The notes under the pieces: model-generated
Told to the model about the DNA's origin: nothing
The model's input: only the letters and a program-made list of their open reading frames with translations
The model's database searches: none
Source of the DNA: an uncultured Oscillospiraceae bacterium
GTDB taxonomy: Bacteria > Bacillota > Clostridia > Oscillospirales > Oscillospiraceae
DNA: 7,701 nucleotides
Assembly (NCBI GenBank): GCA_934561725.1
Contig: CAKTGW010000042.1
Coordinates: 1 to 7,701, forward strand
Direction of reading: 5' to 3'
Part shown: piece after piece, positions 1-4,776 of the stretch
Layout: each line of letters begins with the position of its first letter
Numbering within the stretch: the stretch's first letter is position 1
Made by a program: the position numbers and the translations under genes

Positions 1-1034
1 GCAACTATGAGTTTGACAGTGAAACCGGGGTAATCAATCCGACGGGAGAGGTCGTTCTGGGCACATTCCAGGTGGTATATGGCACCAATGGGAAAAAATA
101 TTTTTCCGCAGCAATGGCAAACATCAAAACCTTTTATGAAGCGGTGGATTTTAATTCCGGCGATGGGACATTTATCAGGCACACTGTAGTGAAAACGGCG
201 GGGGTGGCCCGGAAGGTGAAAAAGGGGTATCTGGGGATACTGACCGAAAAGCCCATATACACCACGCAGCAGGTGAACATCACTGCCGACAATATCAGCG
301 AATACTTCACGGTGACAAACGGCACGTATTATTTTGCCGGAGACGGCGACACGTTCACGTCGAACAACAAGGGAAAAAACAGTACCACAGCAACGACCAA
401 GCTGCTTGCGCTGAAGGATATGGATGTGAGCTTTACGTACTCATATTCCAGCGAATCCGGATACGATAAATTCACGCTGGTCATAGCCGGAACGACGGTT
501 GAAAGCGCTGTGAGCGGATCCACGACAATAAAGGAATGGAGCGGCAAGCTGAAAGCCGGGCAGGCTATTGAGTTCACCTACTCGAAAGACAAGTCAACTT
601 CCCGAAATGACGACCAGTGCACTTTTTCGGGCATGGTCTGCACAGCTGAGGTACAGACGGGCTCGGTGACAAAGGAGCTGGCTCGGAGGTTGAAGAAAGC
701 GTACATCGGCATTGGCGGTGTGGCGCGGCCCTGCTGGACGGGCGGTGAGCTGGCGTACTACGGAGTTGTCACAGAGTTAAGCGCGGCTCGTGAATTTTTG
801 GCAGCAGCATCAAACGGCAATCACGCTCTGTTTGGCGGTGGAATGATAAATGGTAAATCAACCTATTTCAGCACAGTAGACGCTTACAGTAAAACTCTGA
901 CACACTCGTTGCCAACGGCATTAAGCGTAGGCCAGCAAATCTGGCAGCGGCAGGCATTAAAGAGCATGTACTGTTTGGCGGCGGAACGACAAGCTCCAAC
1001 AAAAAAACAGTGGATGCTTATGACCAAGAACTGA
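1..1034 (+). CDS. Phage tail-tip/tail-fibre protein, N-terminal portion (5' truncated, 3' frame-broken)
   Basis: The frame is open from base 3 with no stop, so the gene begins before the window; the GTG at 72 lacks a ribosome binding site and is not the real start. The visible part holds two copies of a short motif, K-K-G/A-Y-[LI]-G-I (about 219-239 and 693-713), typical of linker modules in Firmicutes phage tail proteins. Between them lies a Ser/Thr/Tyr-rich, probably beta-sandwich domain (about 280-640) that could bind carbohydrate. From 777 a Kelch-like repeat begins (LSAAREFLAAA, then ALFGGG, then VDAY). The second repeat starts at 921 in this frame, then the frame is lost and it runs off to a TGA at 1032-1034 through sequence unlike the repeats. 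The propeller resumes in the -1 frame. The likely role is receptor recognition at the tip of the phage tail. The propeller assignment is by eye. Confidence 0.8.
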   Translation, partial: NYEFDSETGVINPTGEVVLGTFQVVYGTNGKKYFSAAMANIKTFYEAVDFNSGDGTFIRHTVVKTAGVARKVKKGYLGILTEKPIYTTQQVNITADNISEYFTVTNGTYYFAGDGDTFTSNNKGKNSTTATTKLLALKDMDVSFTYSYSSESGYDKFTLVIAGTTVESAVSGSTTIKEWSGKLKAGQAIEFTYSKDKSTSRNDDQCTFSGMVCTAEVQTGSVTKELARRLKKAYIGIGGVARPCWTGGELAYYGVVTELSAAREFLAAASNGNHALFGGGMINGKSTYFSTVDAYSKTLTHSLPTALSVGQQIWQRQALKSMYCLAAERQAPTKKQWMLMTKN

Positions 1035-1714
1035 CAAGATCAACACCGACGGAGTTGACCAGTGCTACTGAAATGCTCTCTGCGACTTCAATCGGCGATT
1101 ATATTCTGTTTGGCGGTGGTAGCACGGGTTCTTCGTGTACCACTGCCGTATATGCCTATGATAAATCACTGGCCCAAACAAGACCGGCTACCCTGACAAT
1201 TTCTAGGTCCAAGCCGGCAGGAGTTACATTTGGAAATTATGCTCTGTTTGGCGGTGGTGTTTTAAAAAGTGGAGTAAGTGCAGCTGTAGATGCCTACGAC
1301 AGTTCGCTGACAAAAATTACTGTAGTTGATTTGAGTACGGCGCGCAGCTGCAAAGCCGCAACAGTTGGCGATTATGTCCTGTTCGGAAGTGGACAATACG
1401 GAAACTGGTACAATGTTGTAGATGTTTACGACGCTTCACTGACCAGATTGGAGCCGCTGACATTTAGTAAGGCCAGAGAAAGCTATGGCGCTACATCACT
1501 GGAAGGATACGCTCTGTTTGGCGGAGGAAGCCAATCCGGCTCGTTAGACACAGTCGAAGCTTTTGATGCAGCTCTGACAAGAACAAACCCAACACCTCTG
1601 AGTGCAGTACGTACAGCTTTGGCAGCAACAACGATCGGAGACTACGCATTATTTGGTGGAGGAGCTCAGAATGGCTCAGATATGAGTGCTGTAGTTGATG
1701 TTTATATGATTTAA
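777..1714 (+). repeat. Seven tandem Kelch-like blade repeats (about 132-144 bases each)
   Basis: Repeat units start at about 777, 921, 1055, 1193, 1331, 1463 and 1598. Each has the LFGGG turn (LFGSG in the fifth) and a V-[DEY]-[AV]-[YF] strand. At DNA level the best-conserved core is CTCTGTTTGGCGG, seen at about 826 (blade 1), 1242 (blade 4) and 1512 (blade 6); the other blades carry close variants. Seven units matches the blade number common in Kelch-type propellers. The loops after LFGGG differ in length and sequence between units, while the core is retained. Confidence 0.8.
1010..1714 (+). CDS. Kelch-like beta-propeller C-terminus of the tail-fibre protein (downstream fragment after a frame break)
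   Basis: This frame is open from 893 and its only standard start is a GTG at 1010 with no ribosome binding site, so it is almost certainly the continuation of the upstream gene and not a separate gene. It carries blades 2-7 of a repeat of 44-48 residues with consensus L-S-x-x-R-x-x-x-A-A-T-x-x-G-D-Y-x-L-F-G-G-G, then V-D-x-Y-D-x-x-L-T-R-x-x-P-T. Repeat starts are near 1055, 1193, 1331, 1463 and 1598. The last blade stops after VDVYMI and lacks its outer strand. The segment just before blade 1 (ELAYYGVVTELS) resembles that strand and could close the ring. Propellers of this kind present variable loops for ligand binding, fitting a host-receptor role. It ends 12 bases before the next gene. Confidence 0.75.
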   Translation: MDAYDQELTRSTPTELTSATEMLSATSIGDYILFGGGSTGSSCTTAVYAYDKSLAQTRPATLTISRSKPAGVTFGNYALFGGGVLKSGVSAAVDAYDSSLTKITVVDLSTARSCKAATVGDYVLFGSGQYGNWYNVVDVYDASLTRLEPLTFSKARESYGATSLEGYALFGGGSQSGSLDTVEAFDAALTRTNPTPLSAVRTALAATTIGDYALFGGGAQNGSDMSAVVDVYMI

Positions 1715-1726
1715 GGAGGAAAAAAC

Positions 1727-2077
1727 ATGGCAAAATACGCGATCTGGGACAAGCAGTCCCCTGTTTACACACCTGTGGGCGAGGTACTTACTCCGGAACA
1801 GTGGATGAGCCGGTACGGCTGGATCCGGAATCCGGCGGCAAAGCCCGTAGTTGCCGGCGGGCTGATCAACGGCGTATTCTGCGGAGAGCTGAACCAGATG
1901 AAGGAGATGTATTCCAAGGTCTGTGATTTCTCCGGCTGCACCACAGACGAGGAGATCCTGGCCGTTATCGCGGACTATGAGGACAATCCGCCCGTGGATG
2001 ACACGCCCAGCACGGACGAGCGGATCGCGGCGGCGCTGGAATATCAGGTTATGGCAAGTCTGCCGGACGAGGAATAA
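1727..2077 (+). CDS. Phage tail-associated protein in the XkdW position, function unknown
   Basis: A 116-aa protein with an excellent ribosome binding site (AAGGAGG at 1713-1719, seven bases before ATG), 12 bases after the tail-fibre stop. The N-terminal 35 residues (AIWDKQSPVYTPVGEVLTPE, then QWMSRYGWI) look like a small conserved domain rich in aromatic residues. The centre has a Gly/Asn-rich turn (VAGGLINGVFCGELNQM). The C-terminal third is acidic and proline-containing and ends in a short helix (TDERIAAALEYQVMASLPDE), a tail style seen in XkdW-like proteins. No membrane segment or signal peptide is visible. In PBSX-like phages xkdW sits between the tail fibre and xkdX, exactly as here. 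Assignment to that slot is by position; a role as a tail-fibre partner or assembly factor is inference. Confidence 0.85.
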   Translation: MAKYAIWDKQSPVYTPVGEVLTPEQWMSRYGWIRNPAAKPVVAGGLINGVFCGELNQMKEMYSKVCDFSGCTTDEEILAVIADYEDNPPVDDTPSTDERIAAALEYQVMASLPDEE

Positions 2078-2089
2078 GGAGGGGCAAGC

Positions 2090-2221
2090 ATGAACTTTGA
2101 GACCATCAAGCGGAACTATGAGCGCAGGCTGTGGAGCAAGGCAATGGTGAAAATGGCCGTCCGCAAGGGAGTTATCACAAAGGAACAGTACACCGAGATC
2201 ACCGGCGAAGCCTACGCCTGA
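2090..2221 (+). CDS. xkdX: XkdX family phage protein (43 aa)
   Basis: A small protein starting MNFETIKRNYERRLWSKAM and ending in a VITKEQYTEITGEAY motif, the recognisable signature of XkdX-family proteins that follow the tail-fibre genes of PBSX-like phages. The length of 43 aa is normal for the family. The ribosome binding site AAGGAGGGG (2076-2084) lies six bases before the ATG and overlaps the stop codon of the upstream gene, so the two are translationally coupled. It is basic and predicted helical with no membrane segment. Its molecular role is unknown even in well-studied phages; a connection to tail or baseplate assembly is assumed from its position. Confidence 0.9.
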   Translation: MNFETIKRNYERRLWSKAMVKMAVRKGVITKEQYTEITGEAYA

Positions 2222-2235
2222 GCGGGGGATGTTCC

Positions 2236-2463
2236 ATGAATGAGATCATTGTGGCGCTGATCACAGGCGGCATGACGCTGGCGGGAGTGCTGATAAGTAA
2301 TCAGCGCTCCCAGGCGGTGACGGAAACAAAGATAGAAGAATTGACCCGGGAGGTGCGCGAGCACAACGGCTTTGCCCGGCGCATGCCGGTGGTAGAGGAA
2401 CAGATCAAGGTAATCAATCACAGGATCGCAGATCTTGAGAACGAAAAAGGAGGAAAAGCATGA
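2236..2463 (+). CDS. Small membrane-anchored coiled-coil lysis accessory protein (XhlA position)
   Basis: A 75-aa protein with one N-terminal membrane segment (residues about 4-20, EIIVALITGGMTLAGVLI region). A charged, heptad-like helix follows (residues about 25-70: TETKIEELTREV, VVEEQIKVINHRIADLE), and the protein ends in a Lys/Gly tail. This arrangement is common just upstream of holins in Firmicutes prophages. PBSX XhlA occupies the same place but has its membrane segment at the C-terminus, so homology to XhlA is not claimed. The start at 2236 is chosen because the membrane segment follows directly; its ribosome binding site (GGGGGA at about 2224-2229) is only moderate. Its stop overlaps the holin start (ATGA at 2460-2463). 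The likely role is helping or regulating the holin. Confidence 0.88.
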   Translation: MNEIIVALITGGMTLAGVLISNQRSQAVTETKIEELTREVREHNGFARRMPVVEEQIKVINHRIADLENEKGGKA

Positions 2464-2660
2464 GTTACTGGAGTCTTTGGGTGAAGAAAGCGGGTATCCG
2501 CGCGATCAAGACGGTGGCGCAGACGGCGGTAGCCACCATAGGCACCACAGCGGCCATGAACGAGGTGGACTGGATGCTGGTAGGCAGCACGGCGCTGCTG
2601 GCGGGCATCCTGAGTCTGCTGACCAGCGTTGCCGGTCTGCCGGAATTGGAGGGGAAATAG
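2460..2660 (+). CDS. Phage holin, r1t-like
   Basis: A 66-aa protein with N-terminal W-x-K-x-A-G-I-R-A-I-K-T-x-A-Q-T-A-V-A-x-x-G, then a central VDWMLVGSTALLAGILSLL stretch and a terminal TSVAGLPELEGK. This is the pattern of the r1t holin family: an amphipathic first helix (about 8-33) and a clearly hydrophobic second helix (about 38-60). Holins oligomerise in the cytoplasmic membrane and open it at a set time so that the endolysin reaches the cell wall. ATG 2460 overlaps the TGA of the upstream gene by four bases, indicating translational coupling; AAAGGAGG at 2446-2453 gives a good ribosome binding site. The endolysin is 221 bases downstream instead of adjacent, because a repeat-like element intervenes. 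Confidence 0.88.
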   Translation: MSYWSLWVKKAGIRAIKTVAQTAVATIGTTAAMNEVDWMLVGSTALLAGILSLLTSVAGLPELEGK

Positions 2661-2881
2661 CAGGGGGACGACAGCACTGAGAGACGGCAAGGGGGACGAC
2701 AACCCCTCAGGCGCTGCGCGCCAGCTCCCCTTACACAGGGGAGCCTTAATCCCGGCAAAGCAAAGGCTTTGCCGGGAAGAGGACGAGCAACGAAGCGAAG
2801 CGGATGCCCGGCGGAAGGCGGGCGCAGCGGAGTGAAGTTTGTGAGGACGAAGGAGGACGTGTGAGGACGAAGGAGGACAAG
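2661..2881. repeat. Hairpin-rich spacer, probable dispersed REP-like element between holin and endolysin
   Basis: No gene is seen in these 221 bases. Three back-to-back hairpins are: GGCGC/GCGCC (2710-2714/2718-2722, 3-base loop), GCTCCCCT/AGGGGAGC (2724-2731/2737-2744, 5-base loop), and CCCGGCAAAGC/GCTTTGCCGGG (2751-2761/2766-2776, 4-base loop). The direct repeat GGGGGACGACA occurs at 2663-2673 and 2691-2701. The stretch 2702-2748 resembles the 'cccctcag...agctccccttacacaggggagcc' repeats I recall as scattered through genomes of gut Clostridia. That recollection is from general knowledge; no search was run. Because the surrounding late operon is otherwise packed with overlaps, an inserted element is the simplest explanation. 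Confidence 0.6.
2841..2878 (+). repeat. Tandem 18-base repeat duplicating the endolysin ribosome binding site
   Basis: GTGAGGACGAAGGAGGAC occurs at 2841-2858 and again at 2861-2878, a period of 20 bases. Each copy contains AAGGAGG. The second copy lies five bases before the endolysin ATG at 2882 and acts as its ribosome binding site. The first copy is a spare Shine-Dalgarno sequence 20 bases further upstream with no start codon at suitable distance. Confidence 0.85.
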
Positions 2882-4189
2882 ATGCTTATAAGGATAAAGA
2901 CGCCGCGGAGGGTGGAGCTCTATATTGCGGCCGGGCGGTATACGGCACAGCAGGTGCGGGCGCTCACGGGCGCAGATGTGGTCATCAACGGCGGGCTGTA
3001 TGACATGGGGGCCATGCGTCCGAACTGCCATCTGCGGGTAAAGGGCGTGGACTATGCGTCGGATCCCTACAACTATGTATACGGCTACGGCTGGCCCAAC
3101 GGATCCGCGGCGCTGAAGCCGGTGGAGAGCCGGAACAAGGCCACGGTGGACAATTACCTCTGCTGCTCCTGGATGATCTCCGGCGGCAAGGCGGTGGACA
3201 TGGTCTATGCGCCGGAGACCGGCGGCAGCCGGGGCAATACGGCCATCGGGCGCACGCCTGACGGCGGCATTGTGGTGCTGGTGTATCCGGACAGTGCCGG
3301 ACAGCGGCGGACACCGAAGCAGATGCAGGATGAGATGCTTGCTGCCGGGTGCGTGGACGCCATGCGTCTGGACGGCGGCGGATCGAGCCAGCTGGCCAGC
3401 TCTGCGGGCGATGTGACGGCGGCACGGAAGGTGCACAACTATATCTGTATCTGGGGCGATATTGAATCCCCCGAAGGAGGCAAGGACAAAATGAAGATCT
3501 ATCTCTCCCCCAGCGCACAGCCGGCGAATCTGTACGCTGCGGGCAATACCACGGAGCAGGCTCAGTGCAACCGGATCGCGGAGGCGGCGAAAACGGCGCT
3601 TGAGCGCTGCGGCTTTGAGGTAAAGAAAGCGCCGGAGGGGCAGGACTACAAGGTCAACGTGAGCGAGAGCAACGACTGGGGCGCAGACCTTCATGTACCC
3701 ATCCACACCAACGCCGGCGGCGGACACGGGCCGGTCGTATTGGTTTACAGCACCAGCGCGGCACGTCTGGCGCTGGCACAGCCGGTGTATGATGCAATCA
3801 ACGCTATCGTACCCACGGCATCGAGCTACGGCGTACAGGCCAAGCGAATCTACGAGATAGCCAACAGTAATTGCAAGTGCGTGTATATCGAGTGCGCATT
3901 CCACGATGACGCGGAGGAAGCGCAGTGGATCATTGACCATGTGCAGGAGCTGGGCGAGGCCATTGCCCGGGGACTGTGCGAGGGCACGGGCGTGAAATAC
4001 GTTGAGCCGGAGACGGCAGACGAGCCGGTGACTCCCGAGAGCCCGGCAGGCTATGCAGCGGCTGCCTGCGGCAAGGCCGTGGCAAAGGGGATCATCCTGG
4101 GCGACGGCCAGGGGCATTACGGCTGGGCAGACGCAGTCTCACGGCAGGATCTCTGCGTGCTGCTGGACCGGCTGGGGCTGCTGGGGTGA
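2882..4189 (+). CDS. Modular endolysin: phosphodiester glycosidase-like domain + N-acetylmuramoyl-L-alanine amidase (Amidase_3) + SLH-like tail
   Basis: A 435-aa protein; ATG 2882 is chosen for its ribosome binding site (AAGGAGG, 5 bases) over an in-frame ATG at 2804 that lies in repeat sequence. Residues about 1-195 match NAGPA-type phosphodiester glycosidases: INGGLYD (35-41), GRTPDGG (123-129) and LDGGGSS (163-169). Residues about 204-370 are an Amidase_3 domain of the clostridial-phage style, opening KIYLSPSAQ. Likely zinc and catalytic residues are E225 (GNTTE), H275 (VPIHTNAGG) and E337 (YIECAFHD). The usual HGG zinc histidine near the domain start is replaced by SPSAQ, which I recall as normal for this phage subgroup. 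Residues about 388-435 resemble one S-layer homology repeat, suggesting wall binding. No signal peptide is seen, so export depends on the holin. The amidase cleaves the lactyl-Ala bond of peptidoglycan; the target of the first domain is unknown. Confidence 0.92.
   Translation: MLIRIKTPRRVELYIAAGRYTAQQVRALTGADVVINGGLYDMGAMRPNCHLRVKGVDYASDPYNYVYGYGWPNGSAALKPVESRNKATVDNYLCCSWMISGGKAVDMVYAPETGGSRGNTAIGRTPDGGIVVLVYPDSAGQRRTPKQMQDEMLAAGCVDAMRLDGGGSSQLASSAGDVTAARKVHNYICIWGDIESPEGGKDKMKIYLSPSAQPANLYAAGNTTEQAQCNRIAEAAKTALERCGFEVKKAPEGQDYKVNVSESNDWGADLHVPIHTNAGGGHGPVVLVYSTSAARLALAQPVYDAINAIVPTASSYGVQAKRIYEIANSNCKCVYIECAFHDDAEEAQWIIDHVQELGEAIARGLCEGTGVKYVEPETADEPVTPESPAGYAAAACGKAVAKGIILGDGQGHYGWADAVSRQDLCVLLDRLGLLG
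3473..3493 (+). promoter_or_regulatory. Internal ribosome binding site and start inside the endolysin gene
   Basis: GAAGGAGG at 3473-3480 is followed after ten bases by an in-frame ATG at 3491 (Met204), exactly at the junction between the glycosidase-like and amidase domains. The first residues from this Met (MKIYLSPSAQ) are a typical beginning of free-standing clostridial-phage amidases. Translation from here would give a 232-aa amidase plus wall-binding tail. The spacing is somewhat long, so efficiency is uncertain. It may also be the fossil of two formerly separate genes. Confidence 0.6.
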
Positions 4190-4210
4190 AATAGAAAAAT
4201 ATAGAAAATG

Positions 4211-4236
4211 GAGCCCCCGGTGTAAACCGGGGGCTC
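4211..4236. terminator. Bidirectional rho-independent terminator between endolysin and the convergent small gene
   Basis: A perfect 10-base-pair stem GAGCCCCCGG/CCGGGGGCTC encloses the loop TGTAAA. On the + strand it is followed by TGAACATATATATC, a weak U tract. On the - strand it is followed by CATTTTCTATATTTTTC, a much better U-rich tail. It therefore probably ends the prophage late transcript from the left and, more efficiently, the small - strand gene from the right. Confidence 0.88.
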
Positions 4237-4270
4237 TGAACATATATATCAAGTGAGGATGGTTTTACTC

Positions 4271-4414
4271 CTAGTGCCTGTGCAGATGGGAGAGCAGATC
4301 ATAGACGATGTAGAAAACTGTGATCGACAGTGTGACGATAAACATGGGGGAAAACAGCCAGAAGAGAATAGTCCCGCTCTGCAGGAATAGGACAGAAAGC
4401 AGCTTTGCCAACAT
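4271..4414 (-). CDS. 47-aa hydrophobic small membrane protein, function unknown
   Basis: Read on the - strand, ATG (4414-4412) is preceded by AAAGGAG (4427-4421) with a 6-base gap, an excellent ribosome binding site. The product runs MLAKLLSVLFLQSGTILFWL, then FSPMFIVTLSITVFYIVYDL, then LSHLHRH. Apart from K4 it is uncharged for its first 38 residues, then ends Asp39 and a His/Arg-rich cytosolic-type tail. It has one long or two short membrane segments split by S22-P23. The gene ends 34 bases from the shared bidirectional terminator, so it is a compact monocistronic unit convergent with the lysis operon. Small hydrophobic proteins at prophage edges include type I toxins, holin-like toxins and superinfection-exclusion factors; I do not recognise this one, and it may equally be a host gene. 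The ribosome binding site and terminator make it more likely real than its size alone would suggest. Confidence 0.72.
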   Translation of the reverse strand: MLAKLLSVLFLQSGTILFWLFSPMFIVTLSITVFYIVYDLLSHLHRH

Positions 4415-4433
4415 AACGGACTCCTTTCTCCAA

Positions 4434-4460
4434 ATAATTTGAACAAAATATTCAAATTAT
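4434..4460. repeat. Perfect 10-base inverted repeat in the leader of the small - strand gene
   Basis: ATAATTTGAA (4434-4443) and TTCAAATTAT (4451-4460) are exact reverse complements separated by CAAAATA. The repeat ends seven bases upstream of the Shine-Dalgarno sequence of the 47-aa gene. It could be an operator for a dimeric repressor or, in RNA, an AU-rich stem beside the ribosome binding site. Confidence 0.8.
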
Positions 4461-4489
4461 GGCAACAAATCTCTTGCTTTTCTATGGAA

Positions 4490-4518
4490 ATTGTATCATA
4501 TTATGCAGCAAAATGCAA
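4490..4518 (-). promoter_or_regulatory. Possible promoter for the 47-aa gene
   Basis: On the - strand, TTGCAT (4518-4513) and TACAAT (4495-4490) are 17 bases apart. The -10 matches five of six consensus positions but the -35 only three of six. Transcription would start near 4483, placing the inverted repeat in the untranslated leader. Other weak -10 like sequences (TATGAT, CATAAT) lie close by, so the exact promoter is uncertain. Confidence 0.35.
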
Positions 4519-4688
4519 GGGAAAGTATAAAATCAGCGTTAAAACGAAAAGAATATGTTCGATTTATATAAAGTCCTGAATAGCAGTGAAGAGAAGATGA
4601 AAATTTTTTACATTTTAGTGAAATTTTTATTCAGATAGATGGAAAAAATGGTGATTATTTTTTAGATAAAATATAGTTTAGTGATATA

Positions 4689-4718
4689 TTGACAAAAATT
4701 TAAAACATAGACTATAAT
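4689..4718 (+). promoter_or_regulatory. Consensus housekeeping promoter for the methyltransferase-transporter operon
   Basis: TTGACA (4689-4694) and TATAAT (4713-4718) are both perfect matches, separated by 18 bases. Transcription would begin near 4725, giving a leader of about 52 bases. The A/T runs immediately upstream could act as an UP element. The leader is too short for a cobalamin riboswitch. Confidence 0.85.
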
Positions 4719-4776
4719 TGAATAGCGAATTTAACAACAATGAGCGTGAAAGGATAAACAACTGAGGGAGAAGCCT

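Larger units (their letters stand above)
1..4236 (+). mobile_element. Right end of a prophage: tail-fibre, lysis and endolysin module
   Basis: Seven co-oriented, closely spaced reading frames follow the PBSX-type late order: tail fibre, XkdW-position protein, XkdX, XhlA-position protein, holin, endolysin. They end at a strong hairpin at 4211-4236. The DNA is visibly GC-richer than the AT-rich chromosome to the right. Integrase, structural head genes and the left end lie outside the window, so whether the phage is intact cannot be judged. The frame break in the tail-fibre gene hints at decay but could also be a sequencing error. The true attachment site is not visible; it should lie somewhere between about 4240 and 4780. 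Confidence 0.85.
4415..4776. other. AT-rich intergenic region between prophage end and chromosomal operon
   Basis: These 362 bases hold the leader and probable promoter of the leftward 47-aa gene, then a strongly AT-rich stretch (about 4540-4690) with many A and T runs, then the rightward operon promoter. No tRNA, convincing gene or long repeat is seen. The octamer TTTAGTGA occurs at 4614-4621 and 4677-4684, 63 bases apart and just upstream of the -35 element. The base composition change makes this the likeliest place for the prophage-host junction. Confidence 0.7.

Noticed and set aside
1001..1007. A7 run as a programmed -1 frameshift site in the tail-fibre gene
   Set aside because: The blade motif LFGGG of repeat 2 is already in the -1 frame upstream at about 968-982, so the frame change happens before this run.
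2131..2235. Longer start (2131) for the 75-aa coiled-coil protein
   Set aside because: It would overlap nearly all of the XkdX gene out of frame; ATG 2236 directly precedes the membrane segment.
2804..2881. 26-residue upstream extension of the endolysin from ATG 2804
   Set aside because: It is translated repeat-element sequence with no ribosome binding site, whereas ATG 2882 has AAGGAGG at ideal distance.
2465..4117. 550-codon open frame on the - strand opposite holin, spacer and endolysin
   Set aside because: It is a shadow of GC-rich coding DNA: rich in Arg, His, Ala and Cys, no recognisable domain, no ribosome binding site, and antisense to well-supported phage genes.
4249..4455. 68-codon - strand frame over the small membrane-protein gene
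   Set aside because: It is a different frame, Cys/Ser-rich, without a ribosome binding site, and it reads through the palindrome and the 47-aa gene that has proper signals.
4554..4637. 27-codon + strand frame (MFDLYKVLNSSEEKMKIFYI...)
   Set aside because: It ends in a hydrophobic helix-like stretch, but there is no Shine-Dalgarno sequence or promoter before it and it lies in AT-rich DNA where short frames arise by chance.
4725..4776. Cobalamin or other riboswitch in the methyltransferase leader
   Set aside because: From the consensus promoter only about 52 leader bases remain, too short, with no recognisable structure.
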